Source of the DNA: Flabesymbios commensalis
Taxonomy: Eukaryota > Annelida > Polychaeta > Terebellida > Flabelligeridae
Assembly (NCBI GenBank): GCA_964017125.1
Contig: OZ024909.1
Coordinates: 69,548,228 to 69,612,227 of the forward strand
Direction of reading: 5' to 3'
DNA length: 64,000 nucleotides
A program made the translations under genes and the position numbers. The notes beneath the pieces were generated by a model. That model was not told where the DNA came from. It did not search any database and was given only the letters and a program-made list of their open reading frames with translations. Below, one piece after another: positions 1 to 11,057 of the stretch (position 1 is its first letter; every line of letters starts with the position of its first letter).

Positions 1-2110
1 GGCGGTGACGCTGCCAATTAGTGGCGCAAAAATCTAACTTTTTTCGATTTTTTTGGCGACTAGATGGCGATTAAGTCAGTCGCTGAAACAGCATCGCGGA
101 CATTTTTCATGACTTTGTCACTGACCTGGAGCCGCGATAAATCTACGACGTCTCCAAGACATGCGGTAGGGGAAGGGCGGGCAAAGGGATCCACTTAACA
201 TTGCTATGGTACTTAAGGAGAATATTTTATCTATTTTAAAACGAATGACTATTCTATGTAAGCTACATGCAATGTAGATATATAAAGAAGACTCACTTAG
301 TGTTTCAATACCTTATTTCAATTGTAAGCCAAATAGCTTTACTCTCCAAGTGTCCCCCTTGCCCAATAGCTTGGGCAAAGGGGCTAGCGCATTGGGCAAA
401 GGAGGCCACCCCCACCTTGGGTACTTTTTTATTATTCTGATACACAAGTATATGTACACTGAAGGGAGCTTAATAAAACAGAAAACCTTTTTATTTGATG
501 TATATGTTGACATGCTTTGTTGGACATAATACTAAGTACTATATACTAAATACCTTCGTTTACTGGGATTCGTGTGTGAAATATGTACCCATTGAAAGTT
601 ATCGGGCAAAGGGGGCAATGCTGTATGTTTTTTGTCTTGTAATCGTCTGGCCCCCTTTGCCCTGACTCCCTTTGCCTAAGGGGTAGAGGTGGGAAACTAA
701 ATCTATCTCTCCCCAAAGTGATCCCTGACTAATGTATTGACTAGGAAACAAAGTCAATATAATGTACCACACAAAACAATGGATTTTCAGAAGAAATTGC
801 ATAAATTCATCAAGAAATTCATACAAATATATAAGCTTGTATTCATACGATTGATGCTATAAACTCCCCGCCGTCTTTTATTTCCATCTACGATTTGTAT
901 GAGATGTCGAATTATGTTTTTTCAAATACAAAACTTGTATACACATATTCACAATTCATAACTATGTCTGATGACTTCTTTAATATTTCATACAACACCT
1001 TATAATTAAAATATCATCGATGCCACACTTTGCCCAATGGCCGCCTTTTACGTCTCTCCCCTATAACAAACAAATCGCAGTGACGTCGCCGCTACATCTT
1101 CCCTACCATCAAATAAATATCACTCTTAACCCCATGAAAAAATGTCATATTTTATGACAAAGTGCTCATATTATGGACTATTTAATTATAAAATCTTAAT
1201 TAAGTATGCATGATCATATTCCCACACAACACATGCTCATATTTTCCACATAGGCTATACAAAGGTAAAAAGCACGTTTTTGGAAATAATGTTTTCTATT
1301 GTAAAGAATTAATTCTAATTAAATACAGATATTTAATATTAGCCTGTGCATTATCACATTATTATACAAACATAAAATCAAATCAAATTATAGAGTTAAA
1401 ATCCCACGTACATTTATTTGTCCAAAACATGTAATTAAACAGTTAAATTTAGGGTGCTCATAATAGGCTTACCCCCCTTCACCCTATACCAAACAAATCC
1501 GTGACGTCTGTTTTAAACCTGCACCTTATTCAATTGAAACTAAGGGCACACTGTCCCGGGCCGAGGTATCGATGACGGATAAAAATACTTTGTATACTAT
1601 ATACAATAAATTAGCGAATGATGACAAATATGCCTAGCTTTAATTGCCAAGATTCGTTAAACTGGTCGGCGACAATATGTTTTACAATCTTGGACTTGTC
1701 GCGGTGACGCTGCCGGTGACGTCGCAAATTTTGGTGCTACAAATTGCTGACGTCGCGGTGACGTTTTTTAATGAGAGTGCCTGTGTGTTTGCTGCTGCGA
1801 CCGTGACGTCTCTGATAAAGGATCTAGCAAGTTGGATATCAAGTCGTGAAATGTTGAGCCTCACGCAATTTTTATCAGCCCCAAAAATACCGGTAACTTA
1901 GGCCTACTGCAATCTATATCGTCAACTTGTAGGTATCGCGAATTAATGATTGGTAGAATGTAATTAAAACAGATTAGTGTAACAGTAGGCCTATCATACG
2001 AACATCTTAGAGGACGAACAACAAAGTTGAGTCCTGTTATACATAACATGTATTTGTAACCAGGTAACGTTATTTGGGACTATATTCAGAGTGATATAGG
2101 ACATCTATAG
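1..2110. other. AT-rich spacer with gggcaaagg and gtgacgtc repeats
   Basis: No gene is seen. Two patches (about 350-410 and 600-690) repeat the word gggcaaagg in both orientations and can fold on each other, suggesting relics of a short inverted-repeat element. From about 1080 to 1830 the word gtgacgtc, or close variants, recurs five or six times. The start of the window (1-20) resembles 1695-1720 (ggtgacgctgcc). Confidence 0.5.
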
Positions 2111-2116
2111 GCCTAC

Positions 2117-2390
2117 CTGTCGATGACGTAACCTTCTGCATCTTGGGCAAGAATATTCCTTTGATAAGGAGCTTTTTTTCTGCCGTGCCTCCTGATTGTA
2201 CTCTTTTGGATCTTCACCAGTTTTGCAAGGCGAGTGGGACTTGCAAATTTGAAGTGTGCTTGTTGCAACTCTGAAATTGTCGCCATTTGTCCATCATGAA
2301 GATATCTCACAAATAATTCGTACAATTTTCTGGAGAGCGGACCCACGCGTTTGCGGACGTTTTCCTTTGCTGAATGAGGCATTATTTGAT
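2117..2390 (-). CDS. Candidate protein-coding exon, product unrecognised
   Basis: On the minus strand, an acceptor-like cacacacag ends at 2391, followed within 8 bases by an ATG (2382-2380). The frame then stays open for 88 codons to a consensus donor (CAG before gtaggc, intron starting at 2116). Read without splicing it stops one codon later. The peptide starts MPHSAKENVRKRVGPL, is strongly basic (KSTIRRHGRKKAPYQ) and contains a helix-prone stretch ELFVRYLHDGQMATISELQQ. I do not recognise the family. A DNA-binding helical segment or a transposase remnant are both possible. The exon is more GC-rich than its surroundings, which supports coding. I could not identify a following exon between 1 and 2100. 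It could equally be a chance open frame. Confidence 0.4.
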
Positions 2391-2944
2391 CTGTGTGTGA
2401 CACGAAAATCAAACAAGCAACACTAAAATTTAAAATATATATTAAACATAGGCCTAAATATAGAGATAAGTTGGCCTATAACCACATATACTACATCAGT
2501 ATTAGCCTGCTCTATTTTTTATGAGATGATAGATTAACCTGACCAAGGCCTAGTTTAGCCTCAGATATGGAATAAAAAGAAAAAGGCCTATTTGTGTGTA
2601 ACGATTCATCCGCAAAAAAACCCCAGCTGTATCTACATGATCTACTAGACCAATAGTGAATACAAAACAAGAGTCACCACATCCTAACTATAAAAACCTA
2701 TCTCAAGCTTTCCCCAGAATAAAATAGAGCGGGGGGATTTTTGAAAAGTGCGCTGTCGGTGCTGTAAAGAAGTGATGCAGGCGCCAGTGATAGGTTTTTA
2801 AAAATTATTATTTGTTTTCAATTTATTTATTTTTATTTTGTCATTGCGGCGCTGGAATAATACGGCGCGACTAAAACCAGCCATTCAAGTAAATATTTCT
2901 AGAACTCTGTGTTCATATAAATTCTGGGCAAGGATGCGACTTCT

Positions 2945-3400
2945 ATTAGAACTGACTGTTGCTAACGTCGTGACACTAGCAACATGTCAAAATAAACGTC
3001 ACGTTAGCATGTCTTAAATGCAACGAAAAAAACACTAAAAATACATGTATATATTCTTGTTTAATGAGAAATATAATCTTCTGTCTTTTAATTTTAACTT
3101 GAAGCTGCTTCGTTGTCCCTACATCTTTTAATTGTAATTATATTTCTTTATTGGCATTCAGCAGATGTCAAGTGTCATGTTAGATTTTGCTGTTTATTGC
3201 AAACCATCGAAATACAGTTATTTTAGCCATTCATGAATGCATTAATCTAAAACCAACAATACAAACACTTATTTCTGAGTGGGTGAAGAAAAATTCTAGC
3301 CAATTCGCAGTAACACTGTTGCTAACGTGACATTAACAAAGTGTCAACAAAAAAGTCACGTTAGCATACTTAAAATTCAACAAAAATGACACTTAGCATT
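2945..3400. repeat. Diverged direct repeat, about 370-bp spacing, with inverted gctaacgtgac ends
   Basis: The block at 2945-3045 (ctgttgctaacgt...cacgttagcatg...cttaaatgcaac) recurs at 3313-3400 with clear divergence. Each copy carries inverted halves (gctaacgtgac and gtcacgttagc) that could form a hairpin, as in short inverted-repeat transposons. Confidence 0.5.
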
Positions 3401-4117
3401 AAACAACATCTAATCCTTGTTTGGTCACAAAAACAATCTACAGTCTGTTAACATGGGTAATTTCAATTTGAACACTGTTTATGGTTCCTTCATCGTTTGT
3501 TATTATTTCTGCACTTTTATAGTAATTCTAATAAATCATTTTTATTTTTTTCACAAAAAATCACTTTCTTGTTCTATTGGTTCACTAAACTATCCCATTG
3601 ACAAAATTATCTGAAAACTAACATAGAAGCCTACTGCTAAAATGAGTAAATATTTAGGCCTACAACAAATTATGGTTGGGAAGTCAACGTGGCCCTTTAT
3701 CATGTTTGATGTCATATATCTTACTATCAAATATGTTCATGATGCAAAAGTCAGCTAAGTCAGTCTATGAATCATTGAGTTAGTACTAGTAGGCTACTAT
3801 AATAGCCTGTATAAATCTATTCGTGTAGTCCTCTTCGTTCAGCCACTGGGGCTAATATAAATCTACTTGAAATGATGGGTCAAAAATTAATTATTGCTTG
3901 AATATATGACAGTGTTGTCCAGATTTCATAATATTAGAAGTGAAACAACATGACTGGCCCGTGTGGTCTCTAGAAACTTCCCTGCAGGGGATCCCCCGCA
4001 AAATGCTGTGTCCAATGTACCTTTGTTTGTCGCAAAGGACCCCAGTCTCTCCGACTCAGACTCAGTTATTAATATTATAGCCTACCTTACTTATACCCAA
4101 AGTCTCATGAAAAGTAT

Positions 4118-4480
4118 CAACCAGGATCGCATGTTTTTCGTTGATTTCAGGGTCAATTGTCGACAGATTTCATGAAATTTGGTAACAATCATATTTCAAC
4201 AGAATCCTAATATCCCTGAAAATTTCGTAGAATTATATATCATATTTCAAAAGTTATACCATTTGACATGTAATAAATTGAAATTACGAATTCCCTCTAT
4301 AAACCCATTAAACTAATTCTAGAATTTTATTACATGTCAAATGGTTTAACTTCTGAAATATTCAATATAATTTTTACTGCTGTTAGGATTTGAATAGAAA
4401 ATAACCTATGCAAAATTTCAAGAAAATCGGCTCAGAAGTGACGGAGAAATCGCCAAAAATCATGCGATCCTGGTTAATTT
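4118..4480. mobile_element. Foldback element, copy 1 of 3
   Basis: The ends are inverted (aaccaggatcgcatg on the left, catgcgatcctggtt on the right). The inverted pairing continues towards the centre, with tttgacatgtaataaa and its complement. Related copies lie at 34505-34885 and, more diverged, 33185-33590. No coding capacity. Probably a non-autonomous foldback or long-inverted-repeat MITE. Confidence 0.7.
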
Positions 4481-4842
4481 GACGGCGGGTATAGCTAGAC
4501 AGAAAATCCGTCTCTAGCGTAAATTTAGACGGCTGTCAGTGAAAAGCCATGAGAGGACTGTTGCACAGGTTAGGGTATAGCTGGCCCTAGGCTATAGTAT
4601 GACTGAGCTATGATATATAGCCGGCTATAGCTAGGCTTAGCCTTAGAGTGCGTTAGACTTAAAAAAATACCTAAATTAGGGGGACGTTAATCCTTGATGC
4701 TTTAACGTTACTCAAAGTCCAAGCTTCTTATTCTACCAGTCTATGAGTCTGAGTCAGCCAGATTTCTCTCTAACAGCTGTCATTTACAAGCAATATACAG
4801 TGTGTATACGTCACTTTTTACATTTGTACAGCGAGATGGATA

Positions 4843-5000
4843 CGTATACTATAGGCCTATACAGAGTCAAACTCAACACGTGGTTTTGTACAAGTTGTAT
4901 TGTAAGGGTACGCGCGCATACAGCTTATAACACTGGAAACAGTAGCGGGATGAAAAGTGTTGAACTTTGATAATAAGTGTAGCTCTAAAGTTCCACCCAT
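4843..5000. repeat. Dispersed block, second copy at 6390-6565
   Basis: About 160 bp (from ataggcctatacag to cttcactattgga) is nearly identical to 6390-6565. The second copy has a short extra taggcctat insertion. The family is not recognised. Confidence 0.7.
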
Positions 5001-5039
5001 TCGCTTCACTATTGGAAATAACGGATTACAGTGGCGGAT

Positions 5040-5105
5040 CCAGGGCAGTTGCGGATCCAAGGGGAGGGGGGGGGGAGGGGGTTGGGAGGTTTAATCCCCC
5101 CCCCC
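5040..5105. other. G-run followed by C-run, G-quadruplex-capable
   Basis: A tract of four or more G-runs (about 5059-5090) is followed after a short loop by eleven C. It can form a G-quadruplex or a G/C hairpin. The preceding words gcggatccaggg and gcggatccaagggg resemble 19515-19545 and are probably the end of a common transposon. Confidence 0.5.
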
Positions 5106-5180
5106 AGAAAAAATCATCACCTAGTTACTAGTCTACTAGAGCCATGGCTACCATGATTTAATTGCAAAATTTAGTCTTAT

Positions 5181-5671
5181 GGTCTCACCACCCCAAATGC
5201 CAGTCCCATTGAAACACATGTAAACTGCCTCAATTCCGCAGGCCGATTTCACCATTTTTCACCCTATTAGATATTTAGTGTGACATATCAGGATAAAGCT
5301 TGAGATGTCCTTGTTCGAAAACAGGCCCGCTATGGGTATGGTTACCAGACAGATTTTGAGCTACGCCCCCTAGAGTGTAAAAAAGTCAATACTGTTAAAA
5401 TTGGGCTATAATCCGTGCTCTCTTTCACAGAACAGACACACATCATTTTAACCCACTGTATCCCTGCGAGGTTATCATGAAACAGTTATATATGATATCC
5501 TTGACAAAGAAGATAACGTGGGCTTATTAAATATTCACAAAATTATTACTTCTTTGTATCTTATTTCGTTTCAATAGAGGTTGGAACAGCCGCATTAAAA
5601 ATATTTTGTGTGATGATTCCATCATTAGTAGACACCTCCCTGGATTTCGGCTTATTTAGGGTGGTGAGACC
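5181..5671. mobile_element. 491-bp inverted-repeat DNA transposon, TSD ttat (copy 1)
   Basis: Termini are ggtctcaccacccc and, inverted, agggtggtgagacc. Flanks 5177-5180 and 5672-5675 are both ttat, consistent with a 4-bp target duplication. A second copy in the opposite orientation lies at 30515-30998. Non-coding and non-autonomous. Confidence 0.8.
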
Positions 5672-6195
5672 TTATGTTCAGGCCCGTCCCAGCAGTCACA
5701 GTACGTCGAATCAATGTTGGATCAACGTTGGTTCACCGTCTACGACAGATTTTGAATTGCTGGGGTAATTTGACCCCCTGTAACATAGGCCTATCCGCCC
5801 CCCCCCCAACGTGAATTTTTAAATATTTTAAGCTGCAAATTGGTGCAATATCATATGGTGGATTCTGTCAGTGGAGGATGTTGCTTTGGTAAATTTTCAG
5901 CTTTGTGGTCACAGGGCGTAGTGGGACGTGCGACCCTCTCGAATCTCTCCCCAAATTACAGGCCTGATGTTTACTTTCTATTGCGCTATATGCCTGCCTA
6001 TAGCAAAGAACTAGGATGTGTTCTTGCCCATTGGGTCTACCCCCTAAGGCTGAGCTTAAAGAAAGGGAGAGGGTGCAATATGCGATCTTTATATTTTACG
6101 TAGGCCTATCTCTAAAAGCGTTTTAGCCAATTTTGTTAATATTGATGTCATATAGATCATACAATTTCAAACATGCGCTAGGAGCCTACTCGATA

Positions 6196-6722
6196 TAGAC
6201 ATAGTTTCAAGGTCATATGACGTCAAGGTCATCTGAGGCCGTGAAATAAAAAAAAATGATTTTTTTTTATCTGAAAATCCTTATTTTTACTTAGGCCTAG
6301 CCTACACCCGAAATATTAAACTTCATTTAATAATTTTATCGTTATCCTACTGACTGCTGTGTGCAATTTTGATGGGTAGGCCCTACGTACCGTATAGGCC
6401 TATACAGTGTCAAACTCAACACGTGGTTTTGTACAAGTTGTAGGCCTATTGTAAGGGTACACGCGCATACAGCTTATAACATTGGAAACAGTAGCGGGAT
6501 GAAAAATGTTGAACTTTGATAATAAGTGTAGCTCTAAAGTTCCACCAATTCGCTTCACTATTGGATATAGACATAGTTTCAAGGTCATATGACGTCAAGG
6601 TCATCTGAGGCCGTGAAATCTGAAAATCATTATTTTTACTTAGGCCTAGCCTACACCCGAAATATTAAACTTCATTTAATAATTTTATCGTTAGTCTACT
6701 GTCTGCTGTGTGCAATTTTCAC
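6196..6722. repeat. Tandem duplication split by the 6390-6565 block, rich in aggtca
   Basis: The segment atatagacatagtttcaagg...tgtgtgcaatttt occurs at 6196-6372 and again at 6564-6717. The dispersed block shared with 4843-5000 sits between the copies. Each copy has two tcaaggtca words, the core of a nuclear-receptor half-site. Confidence 0.65.
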
Positions 6723-6739
6723 TTTAGTATAGGCCATTA

Positions 6740-7440
6740 GTTTAGCAGATAAGGTAACCTATTGTGCATTTTATGATTAAGGCATTCATGAAATTTCTAC
6801 CACTTGTAGAATATATCCTAAAGGTCATTTTTAGATGTGGAGGTAAACTGAAATTCACCTCTGATGACCTCTAGAGGTCATTAATCATGAAAGGTCAAAA
6901 TATTCACTGGCAAAGCCAAAACGTAGTGAAAATTGTATATTACGATGTCTTTTATTTGTTTCTGTGTACCAAAAGTGTGTCAAATATTCAAAGAGACTGT
7001 TTTGAATCATAAACATAACACCAATGTCATGTCAAGGTCATCTAAAGGTCAAACCAGCAGAAATAGTTAAAATGTCCACTTTTTATCAATGGTGTTGTGC
7101 AGTCATTTATTACAAAGGACTTGTTTTGACATATTCTTCGTTCCATGTATTTTCCAAACATATTTTAGGATAATAATTAAAAGCAATATCAAACTTGGGA
7201 AAGAAGCTATCTCCTAGGTACTCCACTTATTACGCTCCTTCCTCAATAGGCCTATGTAGTTGACCGGGCCAAATTAAAATTATGCAGCATTGTGAAACAT
7301 TAGCTTGGGCTCCCATACCAAAATATTGATAAATAATTGGGCTATGCAGTTTTACATTGGGCGAGGTTATGTTTTACTGGAGTACCATCCGAAAGCAATT
7401 TGAAGGTCATGTCAAGGTCATTTTAAGGGCAAACTGGTTA
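6740..7440 (-). repeat. 0.7-kb repeat, inverted relative to 11058-11770
   Basis: The reverse complement of 11058-11770 aligns along this stretch. Shared blocks are ttgtgcatt..., gaaatttctacc, tgtggaggtaa, gaaaggtcaaaata, agtggtgaaaattgt-like text, aacaccaa.gtcat.tcaaggtca and ttgggctcccat. Coding is not seen. Confidence 0.65.
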
Positions 7441-8029
7441 CAACTGTTACCATGATCATATGTCTCATTCAGAGCTGTTCCAATTTTTTTTTCAAACGTG
7501 TCTTCACTTAAAGGAGCCTGAGCTCCAGTCTGGTGGCAAGTATGCAATTTTTCTGGAATCACATCTATCTACATCAACCTAACTTTATGCAGGTGAGCCA
7601 TATTTGATAATTTATATACAGCTCAGTTTTATTATCGTGATTTTCAATAATGTTATTGGTATTAGGCCTATTGGTATATACGTTTACTAGCCTCCATGTA
7701 GCAATAATGTCTCCTTCAATATGTCTGGTCAGCAAAACAGTGTCTTCTAATTCGGGACCACATTAATATCTATAGGCCTACTGTAGATAAATGCATAGTG
7801 TAAGCCATGTCAGCCATAGGCATGGTGTTGATTCCATCACCTTTATCCAGTGTCTCTAGTCTAATGTTTCAGGTAGCTAGGAGTTGTTAGAAGACCACCT
7901 CAATTTAAGGTGAAATGACAGCCTTTTATACTGATTTACACTGATTATATAACTGTTTTATTAGAACGTTGAATTGTATATATATTCTTAGCGTGACCCT
8001 AATATCCTAATAGAAGTGTCGAGTATGTT

Positions 8030-8440
8030 TTATCCCACGTCCATAGGGAAGGAGAATTTTAGTCACGCCGGGATCGATCAAGCGTGAGGCATCAGGCGGT
8101 ACTTAATTTTCATGGTGCAATTACCTGATAACTAATAAAAACTAGTGGTTATTTTTTTTGCAATTTAAATCACATTCTCAACAACGTGGGGATGTGAAAG
8201 TGAGTTAACAAACATGTTACTAAAATGCAAAATATCTGCCAGAGTTCAACTTCATAATTTTTTGTGGGCGAAACCTCAATTAGAAATCATCCAAATCTTA
8301 AAATCACATTCCCCACGATGTGAAGATGTACAGGCAATTTGTTCAAGATTTCACTGAAATTTAAAATGGACGCCACAGATCAACTTCATAATTTATTTTG
8401 TCCTCAAAAACTCAACCTTTGTGAACAATTAGTCAAATTT
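8030..8440 (+). mobile_element. Fragment of a tatcccccgcc-type repeat element
   Basis: This stretch (ggagaattttagtcacgcc..., cacattccccacgatgtgaagatgt, aaaatggacgccacagatcaactt) is homologous to the element at 60766-62065 in TDRD12 intron 13. It is fragmentary and runs directly into the minisatellite. Confidence 0.6.
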
Positions 8441-8446
8441 TACAAT

Positions 8447-10595
8447 AGTAGACCGTTATAACGGCCTACTATCCCGTTATAACGGTCTAGCATTTCGTTA
8501 CAACGGTCTAGTACTTTGTTATAACGGTCTATTCGTTATAACGGCCTACTATCCCGTTATTACGGTCTACCATTTCGTTACAACGGTCTAGTATTTCGTC
8601 ATAACGGTCTACTAATCCGTTATACCGGTCTACTATTCTGCTATAACGGTTAATTATTGCGCTATAGCTGGCTATTATGCCGTTATAACTGTGTAGTATT
8701 TCGTTAAAGCAGTATACTATTTTGTTATAGCGGTCTAGTTTTTAGCTATAACGGTCTAGAGTTTCGTTATAACAGTCTACTAATCTGGTATAACGGTCCG
8801 CTAATTCGTTACAACGGTCTACTAATTCGTAATTGCAGTCTACTAATCCGTTATAACGGTCTACTGAATAGTCTAATCCGGTAGAACCGTCTACTATCCT
8901 TTTATAACAGTGTAGTATTTCATTATAACGATCTGGCTATAAACCGTTATAACGGAATACTAGACCGTTATAACGAAACACTAGACCATTATCAAAGTTT
9001 AGTAGACTTTAATGGGATAGTAGACGCTTTAAAAAGCTATAACGGTCTAGAGTTTCGTTATAACGGTCTACTAATCTGGTATAACGGTCCGCTAATCCGT
9101 TTCAACAGTCTACTAATCCGTCACAGCAGTCTACTAATCCATTATAACGTTCTACCAAATAGTCTCATCCGGTAGAACCGTCTACTATCTTTTTATAACA
9201 GTGTATTATTTCGTTATAACGATCTGGCTATAAACCGTTATAACGGAATACTAGACCGTTATAACGAAACACTAGACCATTATCAAGGTTAAGTAGACTA
9301 TAATGGAATAGTAGACGTTTTTGAAAAAAACGTATACAGCTATAACGAAATACTAGACCGTTATAACCATGATAACGGATTAGAAAATACATGCACTTCC
9401 GTAGATAACCTTGTTTTGGTGATATAGTTTTTCTTTGAATTATCCATGTCTGTGCTATTATCTGAGCGGATGTACGTGGAGCTCATATCTACAATTCCGC
9501 TATAACAGTCTAATAATCAGTTAAAGCGGATAAGTAGACCGTTGTAGAGAAATACCATACCGTTAAAACGAAGTAGTAGACTGCCATGACTGATTATTAG
9601 ACTGCTATACCGAACTACTAGACTGTTATAACGAAATACCAGACCGTTAAAGCGAAATACGTGACCGTATGTTATAACGAAATACTATAGACCGTTTCAA
9701 CGGATTAGTAGGCTGTTATAACCGATTAGTAGGCCGTTGTAACGGATTAGTATACCGTTATAACGGATTAGTAGGCCGTTATAACGATATAGTAGGCCTA
9801 CGCCGTCATAAAGAATATATGGTTATATAGAAGTGCTTTGCTCCTCCAAATTTCCATCAACTCTTCTGTCAGGACGACGGGAATAAATAACTCCTATTAA
9901 TTCATTCTTCTGTTATTTCTCTCTTTATTGTAGTCTAGACATTCAATAGTGCACACAATCCCCAAGCGGAGTACGACGACCTAATGCCATGCGGCTTGGC
10001 CCTGAGCTTGAGACAGAGTGTCCGTTCGACTCAGTGGCTGTGAGATAAGTGAAAGCGCGCTCGGCTGGACGCGAGCTCGATTGGCGGCAGAGGCTATTCA
10101 GAACGAGGCTGTGCGGGCACGGCCACTTGTCAGTGGTTTGAAAACCCGAGCAGTCCCGAACGGGTGAGACGCTATCCCCACAGATATATACCGGTATAAC
10201 GGAAGACTTGACCGTCATAAGGGAATACTAGACGGCTATAACGGGATAGTGGACCGTTAAAACGGATTAGTAAGCTGTTATCGTTATAGCGTAATACTAG
10301 ACCGTCATAATGAAATACTAAACCGTTCTAAAGGGATAGTAGACAGTTATAACGGATAGTAGACCAGATAACGGATTAGTAGACCCTTATAACGTGATAC
10401 TAGACCGTCATAGCGAAAGACTAGACCGTTATAACGGGAAAGTGGACAGTTATAACAGATTAGTTGACCGTTGTAACGAAATACTATACCGTTATAACGA
10501 AATAATAGACCGCTATAACGGAATGGTATACCGCTATAATGGATTAGTAGAAAGCTATAACGGATTAGTAGAGTCGTTATAAGGGATTGAAAAAA
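8447..10595. repeat. Minisatellite of about 21-bp units built on CCGTTATAACGG
   Basis: Degenerate units of about 21 bp (for example cgttataacggtctactaat) fill 8447-9380 and 9490-9800, and return at 10190-10595. Each unit centres on a 12-bp palindrome. The spacer text (tctacta or tagtaga) gives each unit an orientation, which switches along the array. A 291-bp higher-order unit is duplicated at 8745-9035 and 9036-9338. A non-satellite block of about 80 bp is also duplicated (9408-9489 and 10615-10698). The array is interrupted at about 9806-10190. The open frames in it are only seven-residue echoes of the 21-bp unit. Confidence 0.9.
9867..10181 (-). mobile_element. Probable solo LTR (Ty3/Gypsy-like) inside the minisatellite
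   Basis: On the minus strand this 315-bp block begins tgtgggg and ends cctgaca, with an AATAAA signal about 70 bases before the end. Length and terminal sequence resemble the LTR at 22577-22895. It interrupts the satellite array. I see no clear target duplication or internal coding region, so this is an old solo LTR at moderate confidence. Confidence 0.45.
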
Positions 10596-11057
10596 CATAT
10601 CATTGTCATAAAAACACCTTGTTTTGGCTGATATAGTTTTTTCTCTTTGAATTATCCATGCCTGTATTGATATCTGGGCGGATGTAGAGCTCTCATCCTT
10701 GAGAATTGAAAACAAATCAAAATGGCTGCCAGGAAATCGCCGAAATTATTATGCTTTTGCTAATTCTTCTTATTGAAAATCCCTCTCTCAGAGTATTACA
10801 CGTCGTGATTAAAGCCACATCTATTCATTATGCATATAAAACAATGATCAGTAATAATCTACTTGCTCACGTGCATAAGGGGGCATCTGCAATTACAAGG
10901 GGAGGGGGTCGGAGTATTTTTGAAATATATATATTTCCAAACTAAATTTTTGTGAAATAAATAATTGTATGATGCTGTAAATAACTATTTAAATTTGAAA
11001 TAAATAATTATTTCAGTTTATGAGCAACATTTATAATAGTCCTAAAAAAATCGAGCC

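Noticed and set aside
10347-10715. A 122-residue open frame on the minus strand and a 62-residue one on the plus strand, both with RYNG-type peptide repeats
   Set aside because: They are translations of the 21-bp minisatellite unit, which is open in several frames on both strands.
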